Assembly (NCBI GenBank): GCA_038503065.1
Contig: JBCAMK010000003.1
Location: 1-64,000 of the forward strand
From: Paragyromitra xinjiangensis
Lineage: Eukaryota > Ascomycota > Pezizomycetes > Pezizales > Discinaceae
Direction: 5' to 3'
Length of the DNA: 64,000 nt
Part shown: piece by piece, positions 10,474-22,433 of the stretch
How the letters are laid out: each line of letters begins with the position of its first letter
Numbering within the stretch: the stretch's first letter is position 1
Position numbers and translations under genes: made by a program
The notes under the pieces: generated by a model
The model's input: the letters and a program-made list of their open reading frames with translations, nothing else
Databases searched by the model: none
What the model was told of the DNA's origin: nothing

Positions 10474-12335
10474 TACTCAATTCAAAGCTTGCAGGTATCT
10501 CTGCCTCGAAACTTTCACCGATAGCTCCTGCGTTGCCACTGCAGGCTCTTCTGCTTTGATCCTCTACTGCATCCTTAAATCAAGAATTGCTCTCGTTTCA
10601 TTCTCCACATTACGCGCTTCGACCCACCCTATCCCTCTTTACCCCAACCACTTGCCAGATTAACTGTTGAGTACCGTTCTCCTCGCCTCCTGGAGTCATA
10701 ACGATGATTCCTCCAACCCGGCCCCTTTTTGATCTAGAACGGGGTTGTAGGCTGTTTCCAGCAGCCTATCAAAAGCACGATGAATTTTTCATGTTTCACA
10801 TCTTTATACAATTAGATAGATAGATAGATATTTCATACACGCATCCTTACACAATTCATTCGTGAGTGTGCTTCGGCAAGGTGTCGTTATTCCATTCCAC
10901 TGTAACGAGTGTTTAATACCGACTCTTAGTCTATTATATTCCTTGCGAAAATTAGACTTCCCCTCACTGCAGTGTTTCTATCCTGGCGTAGACAACTTCC
11001 CACCGCTCCCGGGTGGTGGTACTTACTTACCTTGAGCAGCCCAAAGTTTTTCGTTCCGATAATATTTGTTAGACGGTCGTCGGGCAAGATATAGCTATCC
11101 TTCGAATTCCATCTGGATTTAGTTCCTATTCCCTATGGATTCGGTACTACTCTTTTGTGGCAATTCGTGCAATCTATGCTTACGTTCGCTAGAGCTGAGA
11201 CGTTTATGAGATACTAGACATATATAAAATTACTGGCACATATCATACTCAACAGTCCCTGAACGGGTTTGACTCCTATTGTTGATACTTGCAACCCTAG
11301 AGAATTCTTGTGCGTAGTACGCCCACGGAAGTGTCTTTTAACTTGCTGGGCCGGTTCACGCATATATTTGCGACAAGATAGCTCTCTACCAGTTGGTTTT
11401 GCGAACGTTTTGTTTAAGTTGGGAGTTTCTTCCGTTTATATTTCTATAGCAAAGAATGTGACATTTGGACGGTTATTTCCTGTCGCTTATTTTCTAGAAG
11501 GGGTCTTGGACGGATTTAAGCTAGAGATGATCAACCGGTAGTTCTTCTATTTAAGCTTGGTATACTGTTGTTTTCTGTACTTGGATTTAGCCCGAGTAGG
11601 TTTTAATTTAAGATAAATCAACTCTGTATACTTGATCAATTAACTCGGTGGCCAATGTGTCTGCTCTATGAGCCGTCATCCTGGCTCGATATTTATAAAG
11701 AAATTGTAACCACCCCCTAATGTCCAAATAAGTTTCTCAAGTCTTTTTCCTATTCTACATCCCAGCCTTGTTGCCAAGAGCGCTACCATGGATCTAGGCG
11801 TTCACCGAGCACAACCAATTCCTATCGTACTTCATCAGATGGAATCTTCCAACAACAAGACCATGGCCTGCTCATGCGAAGAGATCCTTATTTAACCTTC
11901 TAGAGTCCCTCTAGATCGTGATGCCTGCTCCCTGCAAGGACAATATCTAGGGCCTAGAATGATCAGACTTAATTATAACAAAGTTCAAACGATTCTCAAG
12001 AGGTGGCTGGGTGTAGGAGCTATGGAATTGGGTTTCGGCCGCGTAAGCACGTTGGGTGTCACGTGCCTTCGGCAACTATAGTTAATAGCTTTCATCTATG
12101 ACCTAGGCCACGATCGTAAGATATGATAGTAGAGTCCTGAAATTACTCCAGCCTATCCGGAAAACCAAAGACCTTGTATTGTCCTTTCACTAATGGAGGC
12201 CCAACGCTCACAATAACAATTACCGCATTGGTCCTAAGCTGGGGTTGGAAAACCGATGATATCAACAAGGTGCTACAGTCAGTTACTGGATAGAGAAGGG
12301 GCGTTTAGAGCCAATAAGCAGCAAAGTATCCGCTT
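10474..12335. other. Stretch without recognised gene
   Basis: Contains a (GATA)n microsatellite at about 10808-10826. The plus-strand frame 11269-11541 (90 codons, MTPIVDTCNPREF...) has no family I recognise. Nothing else is supportable. Confidence 0.35.
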
Positions 12336-12757
12336 GACTTAGTGGAAGACTTCCCGCAAGCGATAGAACGAGTTCTATCGCGAAATAGACCTGTTTTTGA
12401 TGCTCTATCATATAGAACGGGGTGCCTATCCAATTCTTATAGGCCCCCCCTAGGGGGGGGTGTCTATTGAATAGCAAAATTTCTATTCGCAAGAATAGAA
12501 CTATGGATAGAATTCCAACTGTGACCTGCCACAATCAGCTAGACTACCAAGATTTTTAAGCAGCCAAGGTTTATAGCTATAGTTAGTGACTAGTGAAAAA
12601 ACTTTTTTACCATGATCCTTAATTTGTCCTAGGGGCAGAATAGAAATCCTATAGCTTATAGAAGCTTTCGCTCTAAACCGGGAACTGGGTCTATTCATAG
12701 GTGGGTATCTATCTTCATAGATCTCGCTCTATCGCTTACGGGAAGTCCTCCAGTGCC
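12336..12757. mobile_element. Fold-back / TIR element with nested hairpins
   Basis: The left part (12337-12380) contains GACTTCCCGCAAGCGATAGA. The right part (about 12713-12757), reversed, contains GACTTCCCGTAAGCGATAGA with further similarity on both sides (ACGAGTTCTAT / GCGAGATCTAT). The interior has additional palindromes, the most striking being GGCCCCCCCTAGGGGGGG near 12442-12460. A 420-bp DNA bounded by about 40-bp imperfect inverted repeats without coding capacity fits a non-autonomous fold-back transposon. No clean target-site duplication was found. Confidence 0.5.
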
Positions 12758-13700
12758 TTCTTTAGTTACACTGAATACACCCCTTTTCGTCGCTAGATGG
12801 TACTCGTCACGGCCATTGGGCAGGCAGTTCTATGGAAATACGCTGCTTGGCAGAGAAAAATTCTAAGGGGCGGCTCTGCTGCCTTGGACGTCTTAGCATA
12901 TGCCCTAGCAGCTTAAGCTTGGAGCAGGCAGTTCGTTTCTGTTATAAACCACTGAAGAGTACTAGTGGATATATATCAGTGAAGGAGGGGCCAAAAGAGC
13001 GAAAACTCATTCTATTTTGAAGTATCCTTAGTTAGAAGCCCCATCGCGATCGTCGCTCCTAAGTCTCTTTAGACTTCCACTAATACATTCCTTGCTCCTT
13101 TTTCTTTTAATCGTGCCACTGTTGGATATTTCCCCCTGGTATCATCTGCCCTCAGCGTTGCTCTCATCTCCGTCCCCCCGTCCTACATAATACATCTCGC
13201 TGTGTTCTTCGACAAGTCGAGCCTCGCTGGTGAGCTGTAGTGGGATGACTCGCGACGCCGAACTTCACTGCTGTAGTTCTACTAATGTTTCAAAAAGCCC
13301 AAATACGGTGTGCCTTATAGTGAGAATCGAGTGAGAATATGTGAAGATGACGAGTCGCAAAGACTGGAACAGCGGCCGTGGCAAAATGGTTTCTCCGCTC
13401 CTTCAGACTATCGACCAGTCAAGTACTGCCCTTGCTGCAGCTCTTTCCCAAGGAATTGCTCAGCTATGAGCCATTTACACGGTGTATCAGTCCCCCACCT
13501 TTGCTGCCATCCGCCGCATAATGTTTGAGTTTCTACGCTGTTCTAAGGCTACCAGGAAAGAGCTTGCTACAGTATATTGGTAACAAAACATTATATTCAC
13601 ATCAAGTTCAAAGAAAAATACGTCAGGTGGGAACGCAACATGTGTCTCGAAACCTTTCCTCTTCCAGAATCGATCAAACTATTTACATCTTTCTCCCTCA
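12758..13700. other. Stretch without recognised gene
   Basis: Short frames only. The 3' flank of the next minus-strand gene ends here. Nothing with a recognisable family. Confidence 0.35.
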
Positions 13701-14321
13701 TCAAGCGAGGTCTGAGAGCCAGTTCCAAACGTTTGCAAATTCCTTACTAACCTCTGCAAAGAGATTGCTGATCTTCTTCCATAGGTTTCGCGCTCCGTTG
13801 AGTACTGCGTTGACCGCGTCTGCCATCAGCCCCATCGCCCTCTTCCAGGAGGCTTTGAATTTTTCCATAATTCTCTCCCATAAGCCCTGCGCCTGCTTGC
13901 GTCTCGTCTCTGACATCTTGAGAAGGATCGTAATGATTTTCGAGGTTGCTCGATCGATACTTTGATTGTTCTTCTCCTTCATACTATCGGCATGGTTCCT
14001 CACGTCCCGGATCCATTCCGGCTCCTCCTCTTCAATGGTAACTTCTTTCTCGTACAGGGTTTTGGCGCTGCGCTTTAGCTTGGCCTTCCAATCGTCACCT
14101 TCGCACATTCGGAGAATGTAATTTCCCTCAGGTTTATCCTGCAATCCCTTGAGATAATCATAGAGCTCTTTGGATGTATCTTGGTGTTCACGGAACATTT
14201 CGGATCCGATATCTTTAATGCTGTACTGAACGCCAAGTTCGGTCGATATGTCGAACTCTCCCATTCCCGAGAGTTTTCTCTGGAGTTGTAGCTGAGCACC
14301 CAAGCTAAAAATTTCCGACAT
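13701..14321 (-). CDS. Hypothetical helical protein, 206 aa, single exon
   Basis: An uninterrupted 621-nt frame starts MSEIFSLGAQLQLQRK and ends NVWNWLSDLA. I do not recognise a family. The protein is rich in Lys, Glu and Trp and reads as long amphipathic helices: an acidic patch EEEEPEWIRDV near residue 95, then helix-forming stretches such as QAQGLWERIMEKFKASWKRA. It has no signal peptide, no clear membrane segment and one cysteine. Just upstream (14325-14380 on the minus strand) GTAAGT...TTATAG could be a 5'-UTR intron. The 226-aa gene at 16.2 kb on the plus strand is divergent from it and also helical, but I see no convincing sequence similarity. Moderate confidence that it is a real gene. 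Confidence 0.55.
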   Translation of the reverse strand: MSEIFSLGAQLQLQRKLSGMGEFDISTELGVQYSIKDIGSEMFREHQDTSKELYDYLKGLQDKPEGNYILRMCEGDDWKAKLKRSAKTLYEKEVTIEEEEPEWIRDVRNHADSMKEKNNQSIDRATSKIITILLKMSETRRKQAQGLWERIMEKFKASWKRAMGLMADAVNAVLNGARNLWKKISNLFAEVSKEFANVWNWLSDLA

Positions 14322-16195
14322 TGGACTATAACAAAAATCAGCATATTGGATGCCAGGGGAAATGGGAGTGACTTACAAGGGTGGACACGGGGTTACGCTA
14401 CGACGAAAATCTGTTTGGAGGGCACAAGATAGTAAGGTTGCAGCTGCGGAGAAAGGCGTTTGGGTTATAACTGATGACCAAGCGTCACGGTCAATGAAAG
14501 AGATTTCTTCGGGTTTTACACCCTCGTGAGCTAGGTTGTGGGAAAGTTTGCCGATTGGTTGGGGGCGGCTGGAAGGACTTTGATATGGCCGACAATTTCG
14601 CGAGGCTTTAAGTCTACGAATTTTCTTCGTGCTGCGTAGCGTATATCATTCAGGCTTTTGGCAACTTTGGAGGAAATTTCACTGTCACGCGCGTACGCGC
14701 AGTGCGCTTTTTGTGGTTCCAGCTCAGGACTAGTTGAGCACCCTCACTCTCGATAAGATCAAACGTCTACTAGGCAGGTGAGACTAGAGGAAGCTACGTG
14801 GTCTCGCATTTCGAAGGAATATGCAATTGGAATGTAGAAACCGGGCTCAAAGGTTTACGGTTTCCCTGATCCGCGGTGCCATCCGAACGTAAGAGTGTAG
14901 AGTAAGACCCATGCACAGCATGATAATGCATCTATGTAGGTAGGCGGTGGTGTAACAAGGAAAATCGATTTACCTGTATCTGACACACTGTAGAAATCTT
15001 TGCCATAGAGTACCGTATAAACTCAGAAATAACAAATGGGCCCGGGCTGAGACCGCAGGATAATTCCGTGCGGCTATAAGCTGGAAGGACAGAGCTTGTG
15101 TCATCTGGGTTGGGACTGAGATCTATTTACTGGGTGCACTTGAGCCTCAGCACCTATTCAACTAAACATGACACGATACCCCTCCTCTATCTTAGCTAGA
15201 CCTCTTTTGTTATTTCTGCGTTTATACAAAATAAATAGAGTTTGTGCTTGGAAACCCCTAACCCTTGCAAGTGTTCTGCGGACATACGGATCTTTGTCGT
15301 GTCGGTTCGCCTCGATTTCCAACTTCTCACAATCTACATAAAACTAGGTAGTGTGGTTGACAGTTTTGATTGATAATTTTATGACATTTAGAGAATAATA
15401 CGTGTCAGAAACCAAGATGAAGCTCCAGATTTTATTGGTACACATTGCCAGTCTACTTTGTTATTGAAAGCACTTTCTTAACTTGATCAACCGTAACCAG
15501 TAATGATCCGCATGCGCACACGACTAGCAATAGGGAATGGTCGCTGCTCCATAGGTAGGCGCAGACAATGAATGTTTAACCTTCATGTGTTTTTTGGTAC
15601 GCCTTGTAGACGCTTTGCCAATGCCATTGCCTGCGCAAAACGCCACGCTCGAATCTTGATCACATTGTGCTGTTTCGTCAAGTGACGGTTTTAAGCTGAA
15701 GAACAAAAGGTTATATCGTTGTGACCGACGTGGCTAACATCGAACGGCGATCGACGTAATTCGTTCGATCGAGAGCGAACGAAGAAATAGAGTCAAAGGT
15801 ACATACAAAGTGGAGTAAGGGGCGATTGGTTTTAGGTGGCAAGAGTAACACATCTCGCGGATCTGCACAAGCTAGGACATCCACCTCTCTTAACATACTA
15901 GCACTAGAGTGGCAGGGAGAGGCAACACCTCCGCAAAACACGTTTGATGTGAATTTCCAATTTGTGAGCTAAACTGGAGTATAAAATCGCGAAAAAATGG
16001 CTGTTCTGTTCTGGCTGTTTTCACTGCAAACAACCTAGTACTTTCACCCTCCTAAAAATTTCTCTCTTAAGTATCCAAGCATTTTCTGTGGATCCCCTGT
16101 GCAGTACCGGTGCCATCGAGAGGAGGTAAATACATCAATCTCCCGTTTCGCAACTATGACATGATTGAATTTTGGACTAAACTAGATAGCGTTCG
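14322..16195. other. Intergenic stretch between two divergent hypothetical genes
   Basis: Two short minus-strand frames (15711-15941 and 15524-15706) could be exons of one small gene. A GTATGT donor lies near 15806 and TTCTTCAG falls just before the second frame (ends APTYGAATIPYC). No family is recognised, so it is not called. The rest shows nothing. Confidence 0.3.
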
Positions 16196-16876
16196 ATGTC
16201 AGGAAACATCGCCACTGACGGCCGCATCCCAAAGGGTAGATATCTCCGCGTCGGGCTCGGTCGGTTGTTTCGCAACGACCCCGACAATATTAGAAAGCCG
16301 AAATCCCAATTCCCTCCCGCGGGGCATTCGAAGCCGTACTACAGTCAAAGCTTGCAAAAGAGTGGCATGAACCCCTCCTCGTCCCAAGTCACCGCCTATC
16401 CCGAAGCACAGAGATCTCACCCAGGGACGCCCACGCGTTCGGACGCACCCTACCGTGACGACCTCAAAGAATTTTGCCGCCATGGAATCACCAAGGAAAA
16501 ATGGGCACTCGAATGTTACGCCGACGAGGTCTGGCAGGTCTTAACTTTTCGCGAGAAGGATGAGCAAGCAGAAGCCTTCACAAATGCTACAGAAACATTA
16601 GATGGTAGGCTTAGCAAGGCACTTGATGAACAAACGACCGCAGCAATTAGTTATATCAATGAGCTTGACGAGAATGACCGACGTCCAGCGACAGATTACT
16701 GGATTATGGTCTCGGGTCAGCTAACACGGTTTGTGGATTTGTATATGCAGAAATACACAAAAACCATTGAGGCAGTGGTGCCGTTTTGTGATAGCATTCG
16801 GGACATGGCCCAGGAATTCCAGAAAGATATGGATGAAATGTATAACACCACAGTCACGACTGTTTATTCTATCTAG
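16196..16876 (+). CDS. Hypothetical protein, 226 aa, single exon
   Basis: Open frame starting MSGNIATDGRIPKGRY, ending NTTVTTVYSI. No recognised family. The first 75 residues are rich in Ser, Pro and Arg and look disordered. From about residue 85 the composition changes to acidic, helix-rich sequence (RDDLKEFCRHGITKEKWALE, later DEMYNTTVTTVYSI). A second in-frame ATG 57 codons in (16367, MNPSSSQ) is an alternative start that would drop the disordered part. There is no signal peptide and no membrane helix. It is preceded by the 2-kb divergent region shared with the 206-aa gene. Confidence 0.5.
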   Translation: MSGNIATDGRIPKGRYLRVGLGRLFRNDPDNIRKPKSQFPPAGHSKPYYSQSLQKSGMNPSSSQVTAYPEAQRSHPGTPTRSDAPYRDDLKEFCRHGITKEKWALECYADEVWQVLTFREKDEQAEAFTNATETLDGRLSKALDEQTTAAISYINELDENDRRPATDYWIMVSGQLTRFVDLYMQKYTKTIEAVVPFCDSIRDMAQEFQKDMDEMYNTTVTTVYSI

Positions 16877-18530
16877 ACCTTTTTTTCTTCGGCATTTTCT
16901 CATTATTTCCCTTCTTTATTTCGTTTTACAACTGCCTTCTGGATCGTGCGATATATGGGGATTGGGCGCCGAATCTCTAGTGAGAGTAAAGTAGGCGAGT
17001 TGAAGTTGTTAGTTATTCACCGAAAGTAAACCTCTATAGCTAGCTTTCCACGCTGTAGTCCGTGCGTGTCAATATTACCCTAGTTATCAGCCCTCTTCTA
17101 CTACTAGAGGCATTTCGAATAATACTACTCGCATCGACACCCCACGCGCTTTTTTGGTAGATCTGGTTTCGACCTACGCTTTTAGAGTAGCAGTTAAAGT
17201 TAATATAGATTTCGAGGAACGAAACCAACTAACCTAAGTACGATTTATAGGTTAAAACACCTTAAACGCGTTCCCTTCTTTACAGCACTAAGATGCGAAC
17301 ACTCGACTAAGCTAATCGAGATTAGATTTTGCAAATCCAACGAGATCATGATTCTAGTTGAGTGTTCACTACTACACAATACCTCTCAAGAGTCGCTAAG
17401 GAATATCAATTCAAGAAGTGCAGAGAGCCGACCCCAGATCAACTAAAACTCCACAAATAAATTTTCGAGTTGAATACCGTAGTATTTGGCAAGTAAGCCC
17501 ATGGGCTAATAGCAAGGGCCGGAGAGAAAAGATAGTGTTAGAGAGCTGGTCAGCAATTGGTTAGGGCTACTTTTTCCGAATCCCAGCCGCAATTCCCGAA
17601 CCTCATCTTGCCGCTAAGACCCTACCGGCAAATGAACAATGGGATCTTTCCTTTTTATTCTGCTATGGGCCCACAGGCTTACTTGCCAACTACCACGGTA
17701 CCTTAAAAACTCAGTCAGAGTGAATAGACTTGGGCTGAGACCGCACGACATATCCACCTTCCGGCTGGCTGAGAGACAGGGTTTGGGTTGAACATGCATT
17801 TAACTTATCAGGCTGTCAGTCCAGGATAATTTGTTATGGCCACCATTAACATTTACTTAGGTGCTCGGTTTTTGGTACAGCCATCTATCGTGTCGAACAT
17901 GTCCACTAAGAGACGCCTCAAGTTCCAGTATGCTGCTATTACTATAGCTGACTTCCAAGAAGGCGTAGGTGGATCAATGAACCACCTTGCAGAAGTAATA
18001 CAATATAGGCTAATAATTCATCAATGCTCTATTCCCTGCATCTATATAATCGACTGAATGCCTATAGCTACCGAGTCCCGACACGCAGAAAGCCGATGCG
18101 ATAATGGTCGAGTGGATAACCGGAGCTTTTGATGCTTGCACGAGTAAATGAGTGTATTTCATTCGCCAGTCAATGAATCTTCTGCAGTATAAGCAAGCTC
18201 GAAGGCTTATTTCATTTGTTTTAGAAAACCGGCCATAGGTGCACCCCTAAATTATTATTATTGTCGTTTGGTCAAATATATGAGTCGAAACATATTTTTT
18301 ATTGTATGCGTATGTTCCAGCCCGTATGTCATTACAAATGAGCCAGCCGATTGCAAATCGGGCAACTTTGGAGATGGGCCAGCCCATCTTCAAAGCACCA
18401 CTAATGGGCAGCCCGTATACAGTAGGTTTCTAAATTTTGCATGTGTGGGCTCACTTAAGAATGTGGCTGCGCTGGCTGCCATAGTCTAAGGGCTGGTCAT
18501 GGATGCGTATATGATTTATCAATCGATCAA
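16877..18530. other. Stretch without recognised gene
   Basis: A hairpin-capable pair GAACACTCGACTA / TAGTTGAGTGTTC lies at about 17295 and 17355. Around 18310-18420 an ACAAATGAGCCAGCC...GCAAATCGGGCAACTTTG sequence resembles one at about 51365-51440 (GGCTCATTTACAAATCGAGC), so a low-copy dispersed repeat is likely. No gene seen. Confidence 0.35.
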
Positions 18531-19028
18531 CGGCGAACATGCAGAATAACACAGACCCCGAGCGGTATGATGTAGAATAACACACAATCCAAATTGACAC
18601 ACTGTGACAAAGGATCCCCTTTTTCAATCCTGTTCTCGATTTACTAGTATTTATATTGCAAGCAATAGTAGAAGAGGTGAACGACAGGTGTGTTTTTCTA
18701 TGTCCTGGCTGTTTACATTGGCTGCAGTGCTGTAGAGCATGCTCAGAAGAATCTAGAAGTGAAACTCCAGAGATATTACTCTGCCTTCCTTTTTCCCAGC
18801 TTGCTTCCTGACAGTACGAGGTCGACCATGAAGTCTTTGAAGTTGCAATTGAGGGGGCAGGCATTCTTGAGCAAACACGAAATTTGCTGTGTTGACTGGG
18901 CGGATGCTGATAGCATAAGTACATATATCTAGATCTCAATATATACATAATCAATGGCGTGTCAATTTAGATTGTGTGTTATTCTACACCATACTGCTCG
19001 ATACCTGTGTGATTCTGCATGTTCGCCG
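18531..19028. mobile_element. TIR element of about 500 bp, possibly a deleted pogo/Fot1-type transposon
   Basis: Terminal inverted repeats of about 72 bp lie at 18531-18602 and 18957-19028. Both read CGGCGAACATGCAGAAT from the outside and contain GTAGAATAACACACAAT further in. On the minus strand the interior has part of an open frame with CSQCKQPGHRKTH. This resembles the zinc-knuckle (C-x2-C-x4-H) near the C-terminus of some fungal DDE1 transposases, but its last cysteine is replaced. A transposase-remnant MITE is the simplest reading; the transposase link is weak. Confidence 0.5.
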
Positions 19029-19824
19029 ATGATTTACTTATCAACGACTGGTTACGGGGCAGGGGTTTTCCCCCTCACCCCCAAAGCAGCCATCAAAAAT
19101 CCTTCTCCCACACACCAGTCTGCATAAGTCTCCTCATCCTCATCCACTACCATCCACATGCATAAGCCTCATTCCCCTCCTTCCACGCACCTGCGTAAAT
19201 AATCCAACCGCCCAAGTCACTCGAGTTAGTGTTCGCATTCCGAAGAAACTTAGATAACATCTTGGTTAGGATCCTGGGATAGGAAACTATTGATGTAGGA
19301 AACTGTATCAGGAAACCAAGGGAAGGAAGCCCGCATATAAAATGTAGTGGACTATGTGGCAATCCTTCGCTTATGCCTACCTCTCGTATGTATAGAGCGA
19401 GTACTGTAGAATCTCAGTTTATTCGGACGGTTGCTAAGCAGGTTTCTTGCAGATACTATATTATTTCTAGGTAGTGTCATGCATGTCACATGATTCTTAA
19501 CCAAATAAAACAGTGTCTCTACAAACTTTGACCCAAACTTTGAAACTCCGAATTTTTACTTATAACATAGCATCAACATAGAAGGGAGAAAGTCGTTCGC
19601 GGCTCATCTTTTACATACGATCAAGAAAAACACCATGACATATACCTACACCATGATAAATTGACATGAGCTGAAGCTCACATAACTACGTGACCTGTGA
19701 AAATCCAAGACATGGGTCATGTGCACGTCGAACATTGAAAGCAATCAGGTTGGATTGGGTTCCACAAATTCAACTTCCTCCTTCTCCCTTTAGTACAAAC
19801 CGCATACATGAGTGGGCTCTCGAT
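19029..19824. other. Stretch without recognised gene
   Basis: Short frames without features. It forms the 3' flank of the secreted-protein gene. Confidence 0.35.
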
Positions 19825-20474
19825 CTAGCTGCAATACTGGTTATTCGGTCCGCAGTACTCCGTCACCTTCAAATCAATAGCATACATATCCTGTACACGA
19901 TCGGCCGGAATATTATCCCCGATATAAACATTAAACCACCCTTTGACATCGTCCCACAGCACCATCGCAGTTGAATTTCCGTTAAATGACAAGCGGTACT
20001 GCGGGTCTTCGTCAGGGCCTCTTACGAGCCACCACGGCCCGAATTCAGTTCCGGGATTCTCATCGAAGGTGCCGTAAGCTAGATGTCCCCCTGCAGGCTG
20101 CGTCAAGTAGATACCCCGATCATCGGTCGAGTAGCCCGGGTATTCAACGAGTTTTGCGGTAGCGACAAGTTCGCCGGGGATGTTCGTCATTACACCGAAC
20201 ACAAAGTGCACCGGGGTATCAACGATGTTGTTCGTGCTATTCGCCATATAAACCTGGTGGAATTATATTAGGATGTTTCTAATAGCTATAATTAAGGAAA
20301 AATTCATACCGTGCCCTCGCTATCAAAGACTAATGGTGCTCCAGCTCTCCACAAAACACCATGAGAATCTGTCGTGACGCCAAAGGTGTGGATATAAGCG
20401 GCATCAAATGCGGATACTACGCTAGAGCCGAGAACAAGGCTGACGAAGGATGTGACGGAGAGAGGGAAACGCAT
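19825..20474 (-). CDS. Small secreted protein, 197 aa, two exons
   Basis: Model join(19825..20253,20310..20474) on the minus strand. The 56-nt intron (GTATGA...CACCAG) joins at a codon boundary. The protein opens with a textbook signal peptide (MRFPLSVTSFVSLVLGSSVV, cut after VSA). It is then acidic and tryptophan-containing (FGPWWLVRGPDEDPQYRL, WDDVKGWFNVYIGD) and ends with two cysteines in CGPNNQYCS. The start fits a TATA box at 20561-20568 about 90 nt upstream and a leader rich in pyrimidines and CAAC. Length and layout suit a fungal small secreted protein; I do not recognise a domain. Neighbours give no functional hint. Confidence 0.75.
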
Positions 20475-20560
20475 TGTTGGCGATGGTATTGCAAGTGAAG
20501 GGAGTACGAGTGATAAGGTGGTGTTGATACTGGAAGCAAATAAAGAATGGGGAAGGGGAG

Positions 20561-20568
20561 TTTTTATA
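20561..20568 (-). promoter_or_regulatory. TATA box of the secreted-protein gene
   Basis: TATAAAAA on the minus strand, about 90 nt upstream of the ATG at 20474, followed by CTCCCC and a pyrimidine-rich leader. Confidence 0.55.
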
Positions 20569-22433
20569 CCCTAGAATTCGAACGGGACGGCTTGTAGGCT
20601 TGCCCATCAGACTTACAGAACTAATGATGATTCTGGTAAGTACTACAATCGCTGTCCAAAAACTGTTGAGTCAAGAGTATGCCTGTGAACATGCACGAGG
20701 ACGTACGATCTGACCACAAGGAGTATACTAGTCCCTGATACATAGGTACTACCACAATACCTACTTCACCCGCACAACAGAGTAAGTACCTATAAATACT
20801 CTCTCGGGTAGGGAATTCAAGCTGAGTGTGTGCAAGAAGTAGAACTGCGGTGGTACAAGACGTTGAGGTTGCCTTGTTGAGAGGCAATTCCCCTGGATCT
20901 GTACGCCATCGTTGTTCAGCAACCCTAAACCTGACTTTCCCGTCCGGATATCCGGCTACAGCTGTCAGGGTTTCTCTCGCTTCGCCGTATCACCATAGCA
21001 ACCGGAACGGTCGGTAGGAGATCTACCTGCGGCAGCGCACCAGCTGGAATATGACCTAGTCGCCCATCTTGAGATAAACTAAAAGCACTCAAGACCTTCA
21101 TGCTCTTATTGGAGGGGGTGATAATAACCGTATCTATTCGCCTGTCTTATGCTTATAACCAACACAGTCAGAACCCTCGTTCATGAGCTGTCGATCCTAC
21201 GATTGAGCATCATCCCAACCTCCTGGAAGATCCCGTTGAACGGACTCCGCTACCCGGGTGGATTCTCAGGCCCTGGACAGAGATTTTCTTATAAACTAGC
21301 CAATAGGGCCAATTGCCGGCAGACGTCATAGTGCCTTGCTATACAAATCTTAAACCCTTTTATGTTCCGCAGCTTCATTAATTAGTATGTAGCTTAGGTT
21401 AAGGTTAATTTCACCAGGCCCTCAGATATTACGTACTTAGACTAGAGGTGCCAAGAACAAAATATGCAGCACTAGTGGCCATGGCAACTGTACGAACATA
21501 TCGTCGCGTATATCTCTACTCTATTGAAGTTATATTTATAATTAGTCTCCGGATATATTCGGGATTTACCTCAGGGTTACTTACGTTCCGAGGCTTTGAG
21601 TCGTAGCTCTCAGGGAACATGACTGCGGTGGCAATTCATGTCACAATATCTTCATTGAATATATCCGGGCTCAAGAGTCATTTTGAACATGGCAGCACCA
21701 TTATCTAACCAAAACTAAATTTCTCCAACATCGAAAGCCTTGAGGGCATATGGACCTACAAATATTATCCGAGTGGGAATAGAACCCAAGAGTATTCCCT
21801 GTGAGTGCTATGGAAAACTAGTTGAATTCAAGCAGCGTGTGTGATGCGCAAAGGCATAGCAAAGCGATTGATGGTGATCACTGCTAATCTGGATGCTATT
21901 GCTACCACGGGGAAAAGGTCTAGCTGCCCTACCAATTTCTATCGCAATAAAGTAATAATATATTTGAGGACTTTGCTGTACAATATTTTCCGTGTACCCT
22001 TTCTTAAATTAACACCCAGACATGAAGTATCACTCACATTCCCAAAACTACGGTGGTGTACGAGAAATGAAGTTATCGCAGGCTACACTACACCAAAGCT
22101 CAGGGCAGGAATCCAGGCTTAGTCTACTCTTGGTAACGCAAAATATTTAAATTCCGAGCTAGTCAGGGCCCAGGCTGTTTTCCATGCTTATCACTTGGTG
22201 TAAAGTTTAAAAACATATCTAATGACAATGCAATTTACTGTATGAGGGTATTCGCGGTAATCTAGTTCTAATTAATATTACAAATGAAAGCTGATAGCTA
22301 ATTATATCTATTGGAGTGGTGCCATCTCAAAGAAGTTCGTTAGAAATCCATCGTTTTGCTGGAGATGAATTTCTGCTTTATATTGGCCCTGCTGTTGGGG
22401 TATGGGTGGTATAAAGGGCTTCAAATAACCTTC
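20569..22433. other. Stretch without recognised gene
   Basis: Short frames without recognisable families on either strand. Confidence 0.35.
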
